DNA of 64,000 nucleotides from Daphnia pulex (Eukaryota > Arthropoda > Branchiopoda > Diplostraca > Daphniidae), in NCBI RefSeq assembly GCF_021134715.1, contig NC_060020.1:6448001-6512000 (forward strand), written 5' to 3'. Numbering within the stretch: position 1 is the first letter of the stretch; the number at the start of each line of letters is the position of its first letter. Made by a program: the position numbers and the translations under genes. Shown here piece by piece: positions 1 through 12,500 of this stretch. A model generated the notes under the pieces. The model made no database searches, was not told the DNA's origin, and saw nothing but the letters and a program-made list of their open reading frames with translations.

Positions 1-18
1 CTGCTGCTGCTGCTGCAG
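1..18. repeat. (CTG)n microsatellite at window edge
   Basis: Five CTG triplets followed by CAG at the extreme left end. It is cut by the window edge, so its full length is unknown. Confidence 0.8.
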
Positions 19-184
19 CGCACTTTGACTCGGTCGGTCGGTCGGTCGCTTCCTCTTTCCTTTTTTCTTGTTGTTGAACATTCGTCCTCCAGCTTGAATA
101 ACTCTTGTCACGATGGCATCGGATAAAAGTGATTTGTTGCCCACTCGCCTAACCGCCTCCGCCTTTCCTTGTTGTCTCCGAAAG

Positions 185-205
185 GAGAAGAAGAAGAAGA
201 AGAAA
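185..205. repeat. (GAA)n microsatellite
   Basis: About seven GAA units. The resulting Glu-rich open frame is a shadow of the repeat rather than a gene. Confidence 0.85.
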
Positions 206-3012
206 AAGACAATTCCACCACCACCGCCATGAAAATATCACGCGCCCACATCGTCCCAACCCAAATAAGAAACGTCCCCCTCCACCGTCTGGACAAATTG
301 AAACGTTCTCATTCATCTCCGTATGAGAACGTCTACACCCCCACCCATGGTCCCGTACCCATTTTCATCTTGGTAAATGTCGTCGTCGTCGTTCTTTGGA
401 ATGTGATTGAATCAGCCATTGTTTGTTTTAAGGTTTCGGGTGGTTAGACAAGGCTAAGGGGATGCGTAGTTGTTTATTTTTTCTCCTTCGATTTTTGATC
501 TAAACTTTTGTTCTTTTCTGTGTATTGGGAAACGGAAAACTGTGTTGGCTGGAGAGGGGGAATTGTTTTAGACGTTCTAGCAGGTTGCCCATTTATCTCC
601 TGTGTGAAACAGTTGGGTCTCTTCGTCGTCGTCTATAACCTTTTGGTGGGAAATGGTTGGGAAATATTACCTCTTGAGGGCTCTCTCTCTCTCTCTCACT
701 CTCTGCTGAGACAATATTGGTTTTCGAGTGGCGCTGGACCAAGAAGAAATAACTAAACCAAACCAAAACATCAGGATGTGACTGCATGCGCATTGTAGAC
801 ACCACAGCGACGGTGTATATATGCATCAGGAGACGGACGGAAAGAATTCCGGTGGTGCTATTTATTTATTTTATTTTTTAATGTGACAGGTGGAAAGGGA
901 GAAAGAAAAAAAAAAGATGCGATGGTCATCTGAATGATGGACACCCCCATGTGTTGTGTGTGTGTAGTCCACCAGGCCTATATAATGTTTGGCTGTGTTA
1001 TTGGTTTCGGGTCTTAACTATCTCTCTCGCGTTTTGCCACTTAAGACAATATTGCCGGTTCAACGGACGGACTATGGTCGTCTATTGGTTTTTTTGTTTT
1101 CTATTTTTTTTGTTGGCGAAAGCGAAACCCATCAGCCATTGCCCACTACTAACCGAAGGCAATAGGCAAAGCAAAGAAGCCCATTGATTTTTTGGTGTTT
1201 TCTAAAAAGCTAAAGAGATCAAATGACTCGGGTCGTCATACGGCTAATCCTCTGCGCTCTTTTTAATGGCTCCATTCCGCAGGATTATGGTTTCGCCAAC
1301 ATTCCAAGAGTCGGAGGAAAACAACAAAATAACATTTCCAGTTTCCCTCCAACTTGTGAGATGTTTTGGCCAGTCAAAAGCGCAAAACAAACGGAAAGGA
1401 AAAAAAAGGAAAAGGAGCCGAGTGAAATGGGTAATTCGAAATATTGCGAATGATTCTTCTGTATGGCAGGAGGAGGAACTCCTGGGGTAGTTGACTGTGA
1501 GAGAGAAATTTTTCAATTTTTATATTTTTGAAATAAGAAAAAGAAATGTAGGAGTGGCAACTGTTGCGCGGTGGATCATCTCTCAGCGGGACGCGGCGAC
1601 ATCCGTTAAACTTTGCCGGTGGGACGAGTTTCGGTTCTTTTTTTTTTTCTTTCCCCCCGTGTTCCTGCTCTTTTTTTCTTCTTTACCGGAGACAAGTTTG
1701 CCTCTTGTGTGTGTATTCCTACACATAATGCGGCAAATACAAGTTATGTAGAGTCGCCATCATTGGAGGGCTTTAGACGGGAGTGGAACACACACAGAAA
1801 ACGCCGACGAAGCTGGAGGAGGGAAATGAGGAAGAAAAATATGACGTTTGGTTTTAGCTTTTTCTTTTTTATTATTTTTTAGTACGTCGAATATTTATAT
1901 AGGAGACACAACAGCAGCCAACCGAAAAAGAGGAGAGAGAGAAAAACGAAGGTGGAAGGAAACTGTCAGAGTTTGTGGACCACGACTTGTCTTGTGAGTC
2001 GGCAAATAACCCCCGCCGACTTGTCGTTTTATTCTTCTCTCCTTTTCCTTTCTTCTGTACGTTTTTCGTTTCTTTTCTCGGGGGGGAAACAAAAAAAAAA
2101 GAATCAATCGATGACTTATGAGCTGTTTTCTGTCGGTGACAAATATATATATAGGGCCGTATGGGAGCGCTTTTTCTGTTGACGGGGCGCAACAGAAGAC
2201 GGACACAAAAACTAGCTCCGCTCAAGGACGTCATCTTTTTAACATTTTCCATCCTTTCTATTATTTTTTTTGTCGTGTTGTTGTTTCGTTGTAACTCTCG
2301 CCGTTTTTGCTTCAGGACGGTCATGAACGATCTTTCTTTTTTTTTATTCCCTTGACAAGCTTTTGTTAGGCTACATCTTTCATCCTCCCGTTCTTGTTGT
2401 TTTTCTTCCACCTTTCTTTTATCCCCCCCGGTTTTTTTTTCACAAGTTCCTGACTTCTTTTTTCCCCGTCCGTCTTGTGTCTCCTCCTTCGCGTCGACCA
2501 CAATAAGATAGTCACGCAGACAGAGAAGAGTTTGATGCATCATCTGAAGGGCGTTTTATTCGGTCCCGTTTGTTCACGTTCCATCCCATCCAACAACCAC
2601 AAAAAAATGGGAAGATGCGATGCTTTTTTTTTTCACTGTCGAATCGTTTCTCGGCAAGCGGAGAAAATTTTCTGGCGTCTAACTTTTTACTTTTTTGGGT
2701 AAGATGATCGACTATATTTTGTCTGTGTGTTTGCGCAAACGATGGCAGCCGCAGCTCAGGGGGGTTCACACTTTCTAACTCTGGAGAAAAGAGCAGTCTA
2801 GCTAGCCTAGTAGTAGTAGTAGGCCCCTGGAAGCTACACGCAACAGGTATGACTGGTGGGGGTGGAATGCGTTGCCAGAAATTCTTGAGGATGTTTCATC
2901 GGTTCCGCGTTGAATGATCCAGCAGTGCGCGGATATTTATGAGCCGCAAAACCGAACGTGAGAAAAAAGCTGGATGCGAGCAGTTCGGGAAGGTATTAAT
3001 AAAAAAAAATGG

Positions 3013-3037
3013 GAAGAAGAAGAAGAAGAAGAAGAAG
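3013..3037. repeat. (GAA)n microsatellite
   Basis: About eight GAA units following an A run; the strand is strongly purine-biased for a further 60 bp. Confidence 0.85.
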
Positions 3038-3897
3038 GGACACACATTTTGAAGAAAGAGAAGAATGAGAGATAGATATTAAAGAGAAAAGAAGATGGAA
3101 GAATCCGCGCCGAATGACTTTGGACATTAACGTCACGGCAGCTAATTCAATATGCGCCACAGCTTCACCCGCTCTGGTCCCGGCCGCCCCCTTCTCTTTA
3201 TTTCCCCCGCTGGCTTTTTGGGCATATGCCACAAGACAAGGCAAGAAAGAAGAAGAAGAAGAAGACATGGGCATGAATAATTTCCCTTCTCTCTCTCTAT
3301 AGCTCTCTCTGGTTCGGTCTGGTCGCGCCGTTGTTTGAACTGGGCGCATCCATAATCGGCGGCTGGCTGATGATGAAGAATGACTTTGGTTTGAAGCCCT
3401 TCACAGTTCACACACGCAACAAACGTTGTTTCCCTCTATATACACACACATGTGTGTGTCTCTCATCCGCTCTCTCTCTCCCTCCCTCGATGCTGTTGGC
3501 CCGTCCGTGGAGATTTTTCTTTCTTTTTTTCGGGGCATTTCGGTCAAACGGCCATCACCTCCGCGCCAGTTTTGCATAATGGCCGCGCATTCGTCTCTTC
3601 TACACGCTTCGTTTTGTGTTTGTTGGAGGCAGCCAAAGATACCAAAGACGATGCGTTCCTAAAAATAAGAGAGAAAGAGACGGGTGTTGTGTCTATCTGA
3701 ACCCTCTCTATTTCCCTTCTAGCGTCCTTTATTCGAAATCCCTTATTTTCCCGAATGTATCTACGGTATCTACGGTATCTACTTGAGGAATGATGATGGC
3801 GAGTTCATATTGGATGATGAGGTGCTTTTCCTTTTCTTCCCACGACCAAAAAGGATTGTAGGAGACCAGCAGAGACGCTGAATATCAAAATATTGAT

Positions 3898-3898
<1 letters not shown>

Positions 3899-3926
<28 letters not shown>
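3899..3926. repeat. T homopolymer, 28 bp
   Basis: Uninterrupted run of T, the longest homopolymer in the window. No retrotransposon body is recognisable next to it, so a poly(A) tail of a minus-strand insertion is possible but unsupported. Confidence 0.9.
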
Positions 3927-3930
<4 letters not shown>

Positions 3931-6900
3931 ATTTCGGGCCGAATATGCTTCGGGACCAACGACTTCGAAATTCATGGTGAAAAAAAAGCCTTTTTGTTTG
4001 GCTATAACTTTTTTTTTCTCTTTGTGCGAGATTGCGTGTTTTCCCCCTTGGAATAAAAGGCCACTTTCACGCAGGTTTGCAGACAGTGTCTGTTTGTTAG
4101 GCAGTGATATGGTCGTAGCTTCAGAGGATGTTTATTGAACTGCAAAACAGCGTGAAAGAACAGTTTCCTTGCCACTTTTGATTTCCCAGATATGAAATAG
4201 TCAGGAGAGAGAGTGTTTGTGCTTCGGTGTGGAATTTACAATTTTTTACAGATTTTACGGTCGTGATTCCTTCTCTCACGTTCTACGTTGGTTTTATTAC
4301 ACCTGCTTCGTATTTTGTATTCGCTCAACAATTTTTTTGGCTATTTGAATGTGTTTGCTGTTTGATTTGTTTGTTTATGAATGAAAAGAATCGAAACTAT
4401 TTTTGATTGTTTTTTAACCGTCTTAATTCACCCAAATATCACACAAACACACACACAAACACTCATACAACTCACAGAAATAGAAATGGAAAAGCTATTA
4501 TTTTCGGTTGATCAAATGATGAAACGATTGATATTGCGTGTAAGAGTCACAAAACATCCGAACGTTAAAGAGGCACAAGTGGGGAGAAAAAAGAAGTCAG
4601 CTTTTATTTATTTATTATTTATTTTCCAATACGGAAGGGAGTGAGGGGGAGAGATAGAGAGAGAACATGAATAATGACGTGTGATCTATCATAAAGAATT
4701 GGAGAAAAGGGGAGAAAAAAATAAACAATTCGAGTGCTACCTGTGGTCGTTTTCAGACCGGGGCTAAGAAAAAAAAAATGAAAAGTGAGATTTTGGTGTT
4801 GTCGGGGAAAGAAAAAAGTAACGATACATCTTTATACTAGGATGAGATGATGAAGAAGGAAAGGGAAACAGGGATAGAGAGGTACTTCAAAGGTAGGAAA
4901 AGAAAAACACCGAACGATATAAAAAAAGATTTTCTAGTCTTTTTTGTCAAGGAAAGTTATAGAGAATATGATGGATAGAATTAGATAGAACAAATGTGAC
5001 TCTGTGGTTTCAAAACTGGGAAAATAAGTTGTATACTTTTTTTTGACGAATTTCCAACTGGTGCGTTTTGGATTTGAATGGGATACAGTAGCGAATTCCA
5101 CGGGAAGATAAAATTTCTCTTTTTTTTGTTCTCATTGGAATGCCTCATTTTTGATCTCTTCTTTTGTTTCGTTTAATTCTTTGTTTCTTGTATGGAAAAA
5201 AAGGGAGGAATTGTCATTGCCAAATTACAGAAATCATAAAAAAGTGGGGATAAATGGTTTTTCTTTCTATAGAAAAGGTGCCGTCCGCCCGTTTTTCTCT
5301 CTCTCACAACACACCGGGTGCAACTCACGACATGGGGGGTGGGGTGAGAAGAAAATTGAATTTTTTTCCAAAAAATCAAACAAAATTAGAATTTAAGAGA
5401 AGAAATTTCATACCAAGTCAATGCGATTGCAGGGTTGGGGGGTTTATAAGAAAATTGGATTGACAGAGGCACATCTTCTCTCTCATATGGAGAAGTTATA
5501 AATGTACAGAAGTCTGGACGGATTCCGTCGCAATTGTTTGTTTTTTTAAAGGCAGATACACGCACACGACATTCACGCACAGCAGCAAAACAAAACACGC
5601 AAAAATGATCGAGGAAGAATTTTTAAGAAGTGGAAAAAATGAGAAATCTTTTTCGTTTTCAATCAGTTGTCGCGATGGAAAAAAAATCAATTGGGACAAA
5701 AAACACATAAAACAACTGAAATTCAGAGGAAAAAAGACGAATAGGGTGTGGTTAGTTTTGGGTTTTCGAGTAGTAAAATATTCTTTTTTTTTATCTTTTT
5801 TTTTTGTTTTTTCTTACTTTTGCTGTTGTCTAATAATTATAATAATAAAAGATTTGAATGAGAAAAATCATTGATAAAAAAAAAATCAAAGAAAACAGGA
5901 GGAGGGCGGCGAGAGTGCGAATCTTTAATTTTTCCCGAATAAGCGTGGCGTGAGAGCGGAGCGCGCGCTCTTCAAATGGCCGGTATGTAGATGCCCGTCG
6001 AGCGATAAGCGGGACCGTGGATAGTTCTGCAATGAAACAATGTAAGCGCGTTTTGGTTGTTTGGCTGTTTTTTTTTTTTTGTTTTTTTGTTGTTTGGTCG
6101 ATAGAAAATCGTGTGGTGCGCATCATCAGAGACTCAGGAGGGACATTATACAAACGTTTCCACCAGCAAACACACAAAAATGATGTGAGCCTTCACATAT
6201 ATACACAACACTGGGGGCGCTCTTTTTTTTTTCGTTTTTAAAAGCGGAATTGGCTGTTAGTATGAAAATTGGAATGGCGAGATGTTTTTTGCGGTTATTG
6301 TCATCGCATCGAGTTGGATCGAGACTCTTCACACACAGCAGCCGGAAGGGAGAACACAATTAATGAAAAAAGCACATAGTACTACGCAATAAAATGTAAA
6401 AAGCAGCAGCAGCAGCTGGATGGGACATGCCGAAAGCAAAATCATTTGGTTGTCAAAAAAGAATCGGTCACAGGCAGAGCAGCAGCAGCAAAAAAACAGT
6501 CCAGCAGAGACAGAAGGAAAAAAGGTTCGAGAGAGAAAGAAAAAGAGTTGAGACAGAGAGAGAAAGAAAGAGACAGAGACGTACGACGTAGCGACGCTGG
6601 AGAGGCGCATTGCCAGTGTGTATATTGCGGGCCGCGGAAACGGGGGTCATATTTATGTGGTGTGTTGGTGGAGTAGTCTACCGATGCCTGCGAAACCAAG
6701 GAACACATGCAAAATGAGTTAGTTTTTAAACGTAAGAATTTGGTGATTTTGGTTTTAATTTTTTTTTAAAGACAAGACGTTGAAATTTTGGTTTTTCGAT
6801 GGACGTCGTGTGTCAACGAAGACTCTTTGAGCCGAGATCGCTCCAAGAATTTTCATTATTAATTTTCCAATTTCGAATTTTTAAGAATTTATTGATTTGG

Positions 6901-7237
6901 TTTTTTTTTTATTGCGATAGAGAAAGTGGGCAGACAGCCGTGAAGATTTTTGGTTTTGTTTTTTGTTTTTTAAAAATGAAAAATGAAACGTCAAAATAAG
7001 CAGGTGACTCTATGGTAAATTCACAACAGAAAACAAACGGGAAAAATCTTTGGGTTAGTTTTTTTTTGTGGATCAAAGGTGGTAAATACAGGCTCCACGC
7101 TTTGATCATTGATTGGTTTTTTGTGTATCAAATGAAGTTAGACAGAAAGAGAGAGAGAGAGAAAGAAAATATCGACAGCAGTGAACAAGTTTCTGATGAT
7201 GTGGACTTGTGTAGGATTATAGTGCGTATGTTTATAG

Positions 7238-7550
7238 TTACCTGTGCTGTTTCAAGTTGTCCTGTCGCTTGAAGGTTTTGCCGCAGACCTCGCAAGTGTA
7301 GGTGACGTCGTCACGATGGCTGCGCTCGTGAATCATGAGATTGTAGGCCTAAAAGGATAGAAATGATAACACACGTTGATTACACCTCGCAAGATGGTTT
7401 TTTTTTAAAGAGGGCCTTGGCTTTGAAAAGACTTACCTTGGTGAAACGGCGCTGGCAATACTTGCAGACAAAGTCGGCACGGGGAGTCGCTACCCGGCGC
7501 CTGTAGGCTGCGCTCCTGTCCTCAGTATCGTAGGGCATAACGGCGAACAT
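7238..7550 (-). CDS. drm: Drumstick-type odd-skipped family zinc finger protein, two exons
   Basis: Small nuclear zinc finger protein of the odd-skipped family. In Drosophila, drumstick acts in gut and leg patterning by relieving repression by Lines (family knowledge). Exon 1 is 7,437-7,550 and opens with MFAVM, the hallmark start of drumstick; it ends CKYCQRRFTK before a GTAAGT donor. An 88-nt intron (7,349-7,436) follows. Exon 2 starts at 7,348 with AYNLMIHERSH, completing a C-x2-C-x12-H-x3-H finger. The second finger begins CEVCGKTF and runs to QHR. A TAA directly follows at 7,240-7,238, giving 74 aa, but AG|GTAACT at the same point is also a good donor, so a small terminal exon supplying the missing last ligand is possible. 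The ATG at 7,550-7,548 sits in the favourable context CAAAATG. No other member of the family was seen here. Confidence 0.87.
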
Positions 7551-9140
7551 TTTGGCAAAATGGGGGTTTCTCGTTGCGCTTTTCGTTCGAAAAATGACAA
7601 TCAAATTCTTGAGAGAATCAACTGGTTTTCTTCTGCAAATAAAGAAATTTTGAAAAAAAAAAAAAATTAGAAAAACTTTTGTTGTTGGTATAAAGAGGGG
7701 AAAAATAAGGACCAGGAAGATGTCTTTGCTAGTCCTACTAGGAAGAAAAAAAAACCTTCAGACATTCAGACAAGAAGTCATAAACCTTTTTTTTTTCTTT
7801 TTTTTTTTCCTTTTTCGAATTTGGTATCGTTGCGCGCTTGAATGTCTTTTGATGGTTTTTGGGGTTTGCCAGTAATTTTTCTCCCTTGCCCGTTTTCTAC
7901 CTGCTCAACTCGATGACGTCAGGTGCCAAGTGACTATTCTTCTTCTTCCTTCCCTTTACTGTTGTGTCGTACTGTATACCTAGACAATATCTACAATGCC
8001 CTAAGCCCTTATACGTAGATTTAACTTTTCTATTCTTTCCTTTTCTGCTTAAATGTTGAAACAGGAGAAGGACGAGAGGACCGGTGGTTTGCCAAATGCA
8101 ACAAGAGAGGCGGAAGTCAAACATTGACCCATCAGACACAAACCACTCAACCCCCCCTCCGTATCCTCCTTTCCAATCAATGGGAGGAAGAAGAGTGTGT
8201 AATTCTTGGCTCGCGTCTCGGCCACTCCAAACTCCACCCGGAACGCAAAGTATATAAGTGAGTATAAGAGACAGAGGATATCCTCCGATTGCTGTTATAG
8301 AAACTCGAGGTGCCGGAGCGGAAACTGACACCCGGGGAGACACACCTTTGCCACCTTTGGTCAACTGTTTTTTTATTTTATTTTATTTTTTCTGCTTTGT
8401 TTTTTGGGGGGTTCTTAAGAAACCCAAAACTTTTGAAGAGGCGATCGTTTTTTTTTTTAAGAAAAGAAAACACCCAAATTGAGAATGGCGGAGCCTTTTG
8501 ACTCTCTGTGTGATGAATTTCCTGCCCAACGGCGACTCATTTCCCACCCATCGATCATCGGATGTCTTTTCTGACTAAAAAACATTGACTCGGTGTAGAC
8601 ATGCGCAATCAGTTTGTGTGTTCTGCTTATTTTCTCTTTTAATGATACGGCCAGGTAAACACCCCGTCATTGATTGCTGACAATTCATGTCCAGCCTCTC
8701 TCTCTCTCTCTTTTTGCCCACCATCAGATGGGCTGGCACAAGTCCCCCGGCTGATGGATTACACCTGCAGGAAGAGGGGGGAGAAGAATTGTGTGTTATT
8801 CATTTTTTACTAACGTGTTACACAGCGATCAACTTTGTCTGGAATATCTTGGAATATTTTATATACGCAAGGTTCGGGGGTGGGGGAGTTATTCTTTCGT
8901 TTCTCGATTCATTTCATGAAAAATGTGCTCTGGTTTTATACGTTGGGGTGGTGAGGTTGTGAAGGCAGAGGGGAGAGCGTTGATAGCCGATGAATTCGTT
9001 TCGATTCCGTCAGGTGAACGCTAAAGAGCGCGCTGGAAATATAATCAGCGAGTTGCCATAAAAATGTCAGAATCGAGGAGCTGGGGAATTTCAGATTGGG
9101 TAGTGGGTGGTGGTGTAGGGTCATCTAACCGCCACCACCA

Positions 9141-9159
9141 CTTCTTCTTCTTCTTCTTC
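9141..9159. repeat. (CTT)n microsatellite
   Basis: Six CTT units directly after a CCACCACCA tract. Confidence 0.85.
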
Positions 9160-9537
9160 GCCTATATATCTTGGCCTGGGAGCCCTCGAAACTCTGGAAT
9201 GCTTTACCCTTAGCCCTCCCCCTCTTACCATTCACTTTCCATCAATCGTCCGGAGCAGCCTTTTTTTTTCTTTATTTTATTTTTATTTTTTTACTTCTTC
9301 CTTCCAGCCTCACATACGCTGTCTCTACTATGTGTTTGAGAGTATAAACGCGCGTGGGAAAATTGGGTAGAAGTTAAGAAAAAAAAAGAGCCGGTCCCAA
9401 ACGAGAGGATGAGATTCAATTAACTGGCGGTCCATCTTCTTCTTCATTTGGGGTTTTGCTTTCCAAGCCTCCTTTTTCTCCAATATATCCCGCCCACCTC
9501 GGACGGTGTTTGTCGCATTCACTTCTTCACTTTTTTT

Positions 9538-9558
9538 CTCTCTCTCTCTCTCTCTCTC
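9538..9558. repeat. (CT)n microsatellite
   Basis: About ten CT units. On the minus strand it reads as GAGA repeats, and it accounts for the Glu-Arg-rich open frame there. Confidence 0.9.
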
Positions 9559-12500
9559 AAAAAGACGTAACATTAATCAAATTCAATTGAGAGAAGGAAC
9601 ATGAGCCTTTTTATTCTTTAGGGGGGAGAATCTTCTTCCCGGAGAAAATAAATTGCGGCCCGTCTTGTTTCTCTCTCTGTTTGTCTGTCTGTTATGTCTG
9701 GACGGTGAAATTGAGACGTCGGAAAGTTAGGAAAAAAAAAAAAAAGGAAACTTCTCTTCTTTTTTGGCTGAGAATGTTTTGTATTTTTAAGTGCGTTTCG
9801 CTTTAAACAAGGACGAAACGAAACCTTCAAAAGCCGCGAGGCTAAAGAAGCAACTTTGAAGCGCAAATATTGGCAGGCACCGTATCCTCCTCCTCCTTTT
9901 CTCCGTTGTGTTCCTCTTTGTGTGTGTGTGTTTTCCTTTGCCACACGGATGTCAAAGGATCCAAACAGAGAGAGAGGGTGGTGCGCGGATAACCCTAATC
10001 AAAGGTGTGTGCCTATCTCTCTCCCTCTCTCTCCATTGTGGTAGGAATAAAAGGTGTCCTATATATTGCCCCTCCTTGGTCTCTCTACCAAAAAACAAGG
10101 AGTGTGTGTGCAGACACAACCGACTGCAATATATAAATAGGAGCTGGCGAGAGAGAATGGCGACGCTATCTTTTTAGGCAAGTTTGTCATGGGCCGCCAT
10201 AGCCTCGAAATAAAATCCTTGACTCGGATCGCTTGTGTGGCAAACCACACCAAAAAAGGGAAGCGAAAAAAAAAAAAGAAAAAAGGAGCTGCGGTTGATT
10301 TTCTTTTTCGCTAAAGGGTCGAGCGCAGGTTGCGGGCAATCGCGCGTCCAATAAAAAAAAACGGCCGAAACAACAAGACATTTGTGAGGAGCCGAAGAAA
10401 AGGGCTTAAGCAAATGCTGCTGGAGAGATACGTATGTTTTCCCATCCTGCGGAAAAACATATCGTCTCTGGCTGCAATTTTTGTGTGTGACGGAGAGAGG
10501 ACTCAACCCGTTATAATGCGGACCCAACCCTCGAAGGAAATAGCACACAGTCAATTTTCCACCTGCTTTAACAATTCTTTTCCGTATTGCTTTGGCTGTC
10601 GCTTCTGTTATAGCGTTGCCGTGATGATGGCGGCTGCCATTGCCATCTGCGTAACGGTCCATTCCACCCCACATCGCCAACTCTTCTTATTCATTTTATT
10701 TAAATTCCATCTTTTTTCTTTTTATTATTGGAAATTTTTTTGGTTGGACAATACTATACTCTGGAGCCCCCAACGAAGTCGTTTTTCTTATATTGTTCCA
10801 GTATACGACCGGTCGTCTGCCAACTCGCGATATATGGCGAGGCACGAGGCCGAAGAGTTTCTTGAACCGAAGAAAAGTAAGCGGGGGAGAAAAGACACTC
10901 GCAGCTCTTTTTGACAGACAATTCTTTCGGACAGCCAAACATTTTTGTTTGAATTCCAATCTTTCTTATTTTTACGATTTCAACCAATGCGAAGAAAAGA
11001 TTCGTTTAGTGGCGGGTTTTTTCCCCTATGTTTGAAAAATTTGCTCAACTCGTGTCCAGTCCACACCCCATAGCCCATACGCAACCAAAAATTTTGGAAA
11101 AGTCAATGAACTCTGCCCAGTCGTAACAAGTTTCACCCTCGTAGACGACGACAACACAAAAAAAGCGACCCTGAAAAATGAAACGATTTTTTGCGGCCAT
11201 TTCCGCGAAATACCACAGCAGCAGCAGCAACTTTTCATTTCTTTTTCCACCTTTGAAAGTCACTGGACATAACACGAGACAACGGCCGGTCGTATATACA
11301 CACGCATACAAACTAGTTTGTTTTTATGGAAGGACTGGAGAAAAAAAAAATTATTTTCGAGTTTTTGAGTTTTTTTTTTTTTAATGGTTTTAAAAAGGGA
11401 AACTGATGTCGGAGCCGACACACGCGCGCGCCCACGATCTTGATAGACCCGCTCGAACGATACCCGTCGTCTGTCGTCGGGTGTCATAAAGAGGAACGAC
11501 TGCGAGTTTTTTGGCAAAACAGTTGCTGCGGGTCGAGCGACGGCCCGTTTGGATTTTTCGGTCGGGGCGTCGTCGCCGTGTGTCGGACACAAGGGCGATT
11601 TTTCTGGCTGGGTTTTGTGTGTATTTTTTATTTTTATTATTGGACGAACAGGCGGATTGTCAGATGGCCAGCGGAACCAATTCAAGTCGCTTGCAGCCAA
11701 AAGCGACAGCCGTGACCGGCTTAAAGACCCTGTAGACTTTTTTGTTATTGTCGTCCCAGTAGAATGTGTTTCTTCCCAATAAACCAACAAAAATAAATAA
11801 ATAAATGCATAAACACGAATCGATATTCCACGCCGAAAAAAGTTGGTCTCGGCTTATTTCAAACTATTTCGGCGTCCCTCTAATAACCAACATGTTTGCT
11901 CGCATTCGCAAATCGAGAGCCGATCTGGCGATCTGTTTCTCTGTTGTAAAAACCAGCGGCTTCATCTCTCGACGCTATGTGGGATGCAGCTCCGTGGGTG
12001 TGCCGATTCCTAGGAGGAGCAGGAGGGTCGGAGGCTTGGGAAAGGAGATGGAACTGTGAGAAGAAGCCAACACAAGAGTTCCTTTCCGTCCAGAGGAAAT
12101 AGTGGGAGGTATGGTTGTGTGGGAAGCGTGAGAAAGAAGGAATAGAGTCATAATATAATGCATTCACTCCTCCGCCGCGCTGGCCGGAGGAGAAAGCCCC
12201 CTAGACTCTTGTGGAATGCATCCGAACTTGCATTTCGGATGGCGGGCAAGATCTGTATAGTGTGTACTGTATGCTCATACCCATCCGTTGTGTTTAGATC
12301 GATAGGGAGACCCACATTTTCAACTTTTGTTGTTGTTAGTAATTACAGCTTTGCTGGTCGACCCTTTGGTTCCCCTCCATCCATACAAATCTCTCTTTTA
12401 TTTCTTTAAATATCTCCCTCTCTATAGAGATAGACAAGAGTCCGCATAGGCAAACACTCTATGGGTATGGGGAGCATTGTCTTTTGGTAAGATTTGGGTG

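Larger units (their letters stand above)
1..7200. other. Microsatellite-rich non-coding flank of the drm gene
   Basis: No open frame here shows a recognisable domain, a consistent splice structure or non-repetitive composition. The stretch holds many GA/CT, GAA/CTT and CTG tracts, T and A runs, and purine- or pyrimidine-biased strands. Because drm is on the minus strand just to the right, this is its downstream side and may include 3' UTR, a terminal exon or enhancers. GAGA-type tracts are common around developmental regulators in arthropods, but that reading is inference. Confidence 0.6.

Noticed and set aside
1872..2543. 223-aa minus-strand open frame
   Set aside because: Lys/Glu/Arg-rich translation arises from pyrimidine-biased low-complexity DNA; no domain, and it overlaps several other frames.
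6590..6650. Plus-strand CQCVYCG zinc-finger-like string, considered as a drm tail
   Set aside because: Wrong strand for drm and no splice acceptor; the similarity to a Cys-x-x-Cys tail is coincidental.
7897..8364. 155-aa minus-strand open frame
   Set aside because: No recognisable motif, no supporting splice sites, and a position in the repeat-rich drm flank.
10174..10914. Two long opposing open frames (168 and 194 aa)
   Set aside because: They overlap on opposite strands, have no domain or splice partners and low-complexity segments; they are most likely chance.
11260..11790. 176-aa minus-strand open frame
   Set aside because: Arg/Ser-rich mixture with three overlapping plus-strand frames; no family resemblance.
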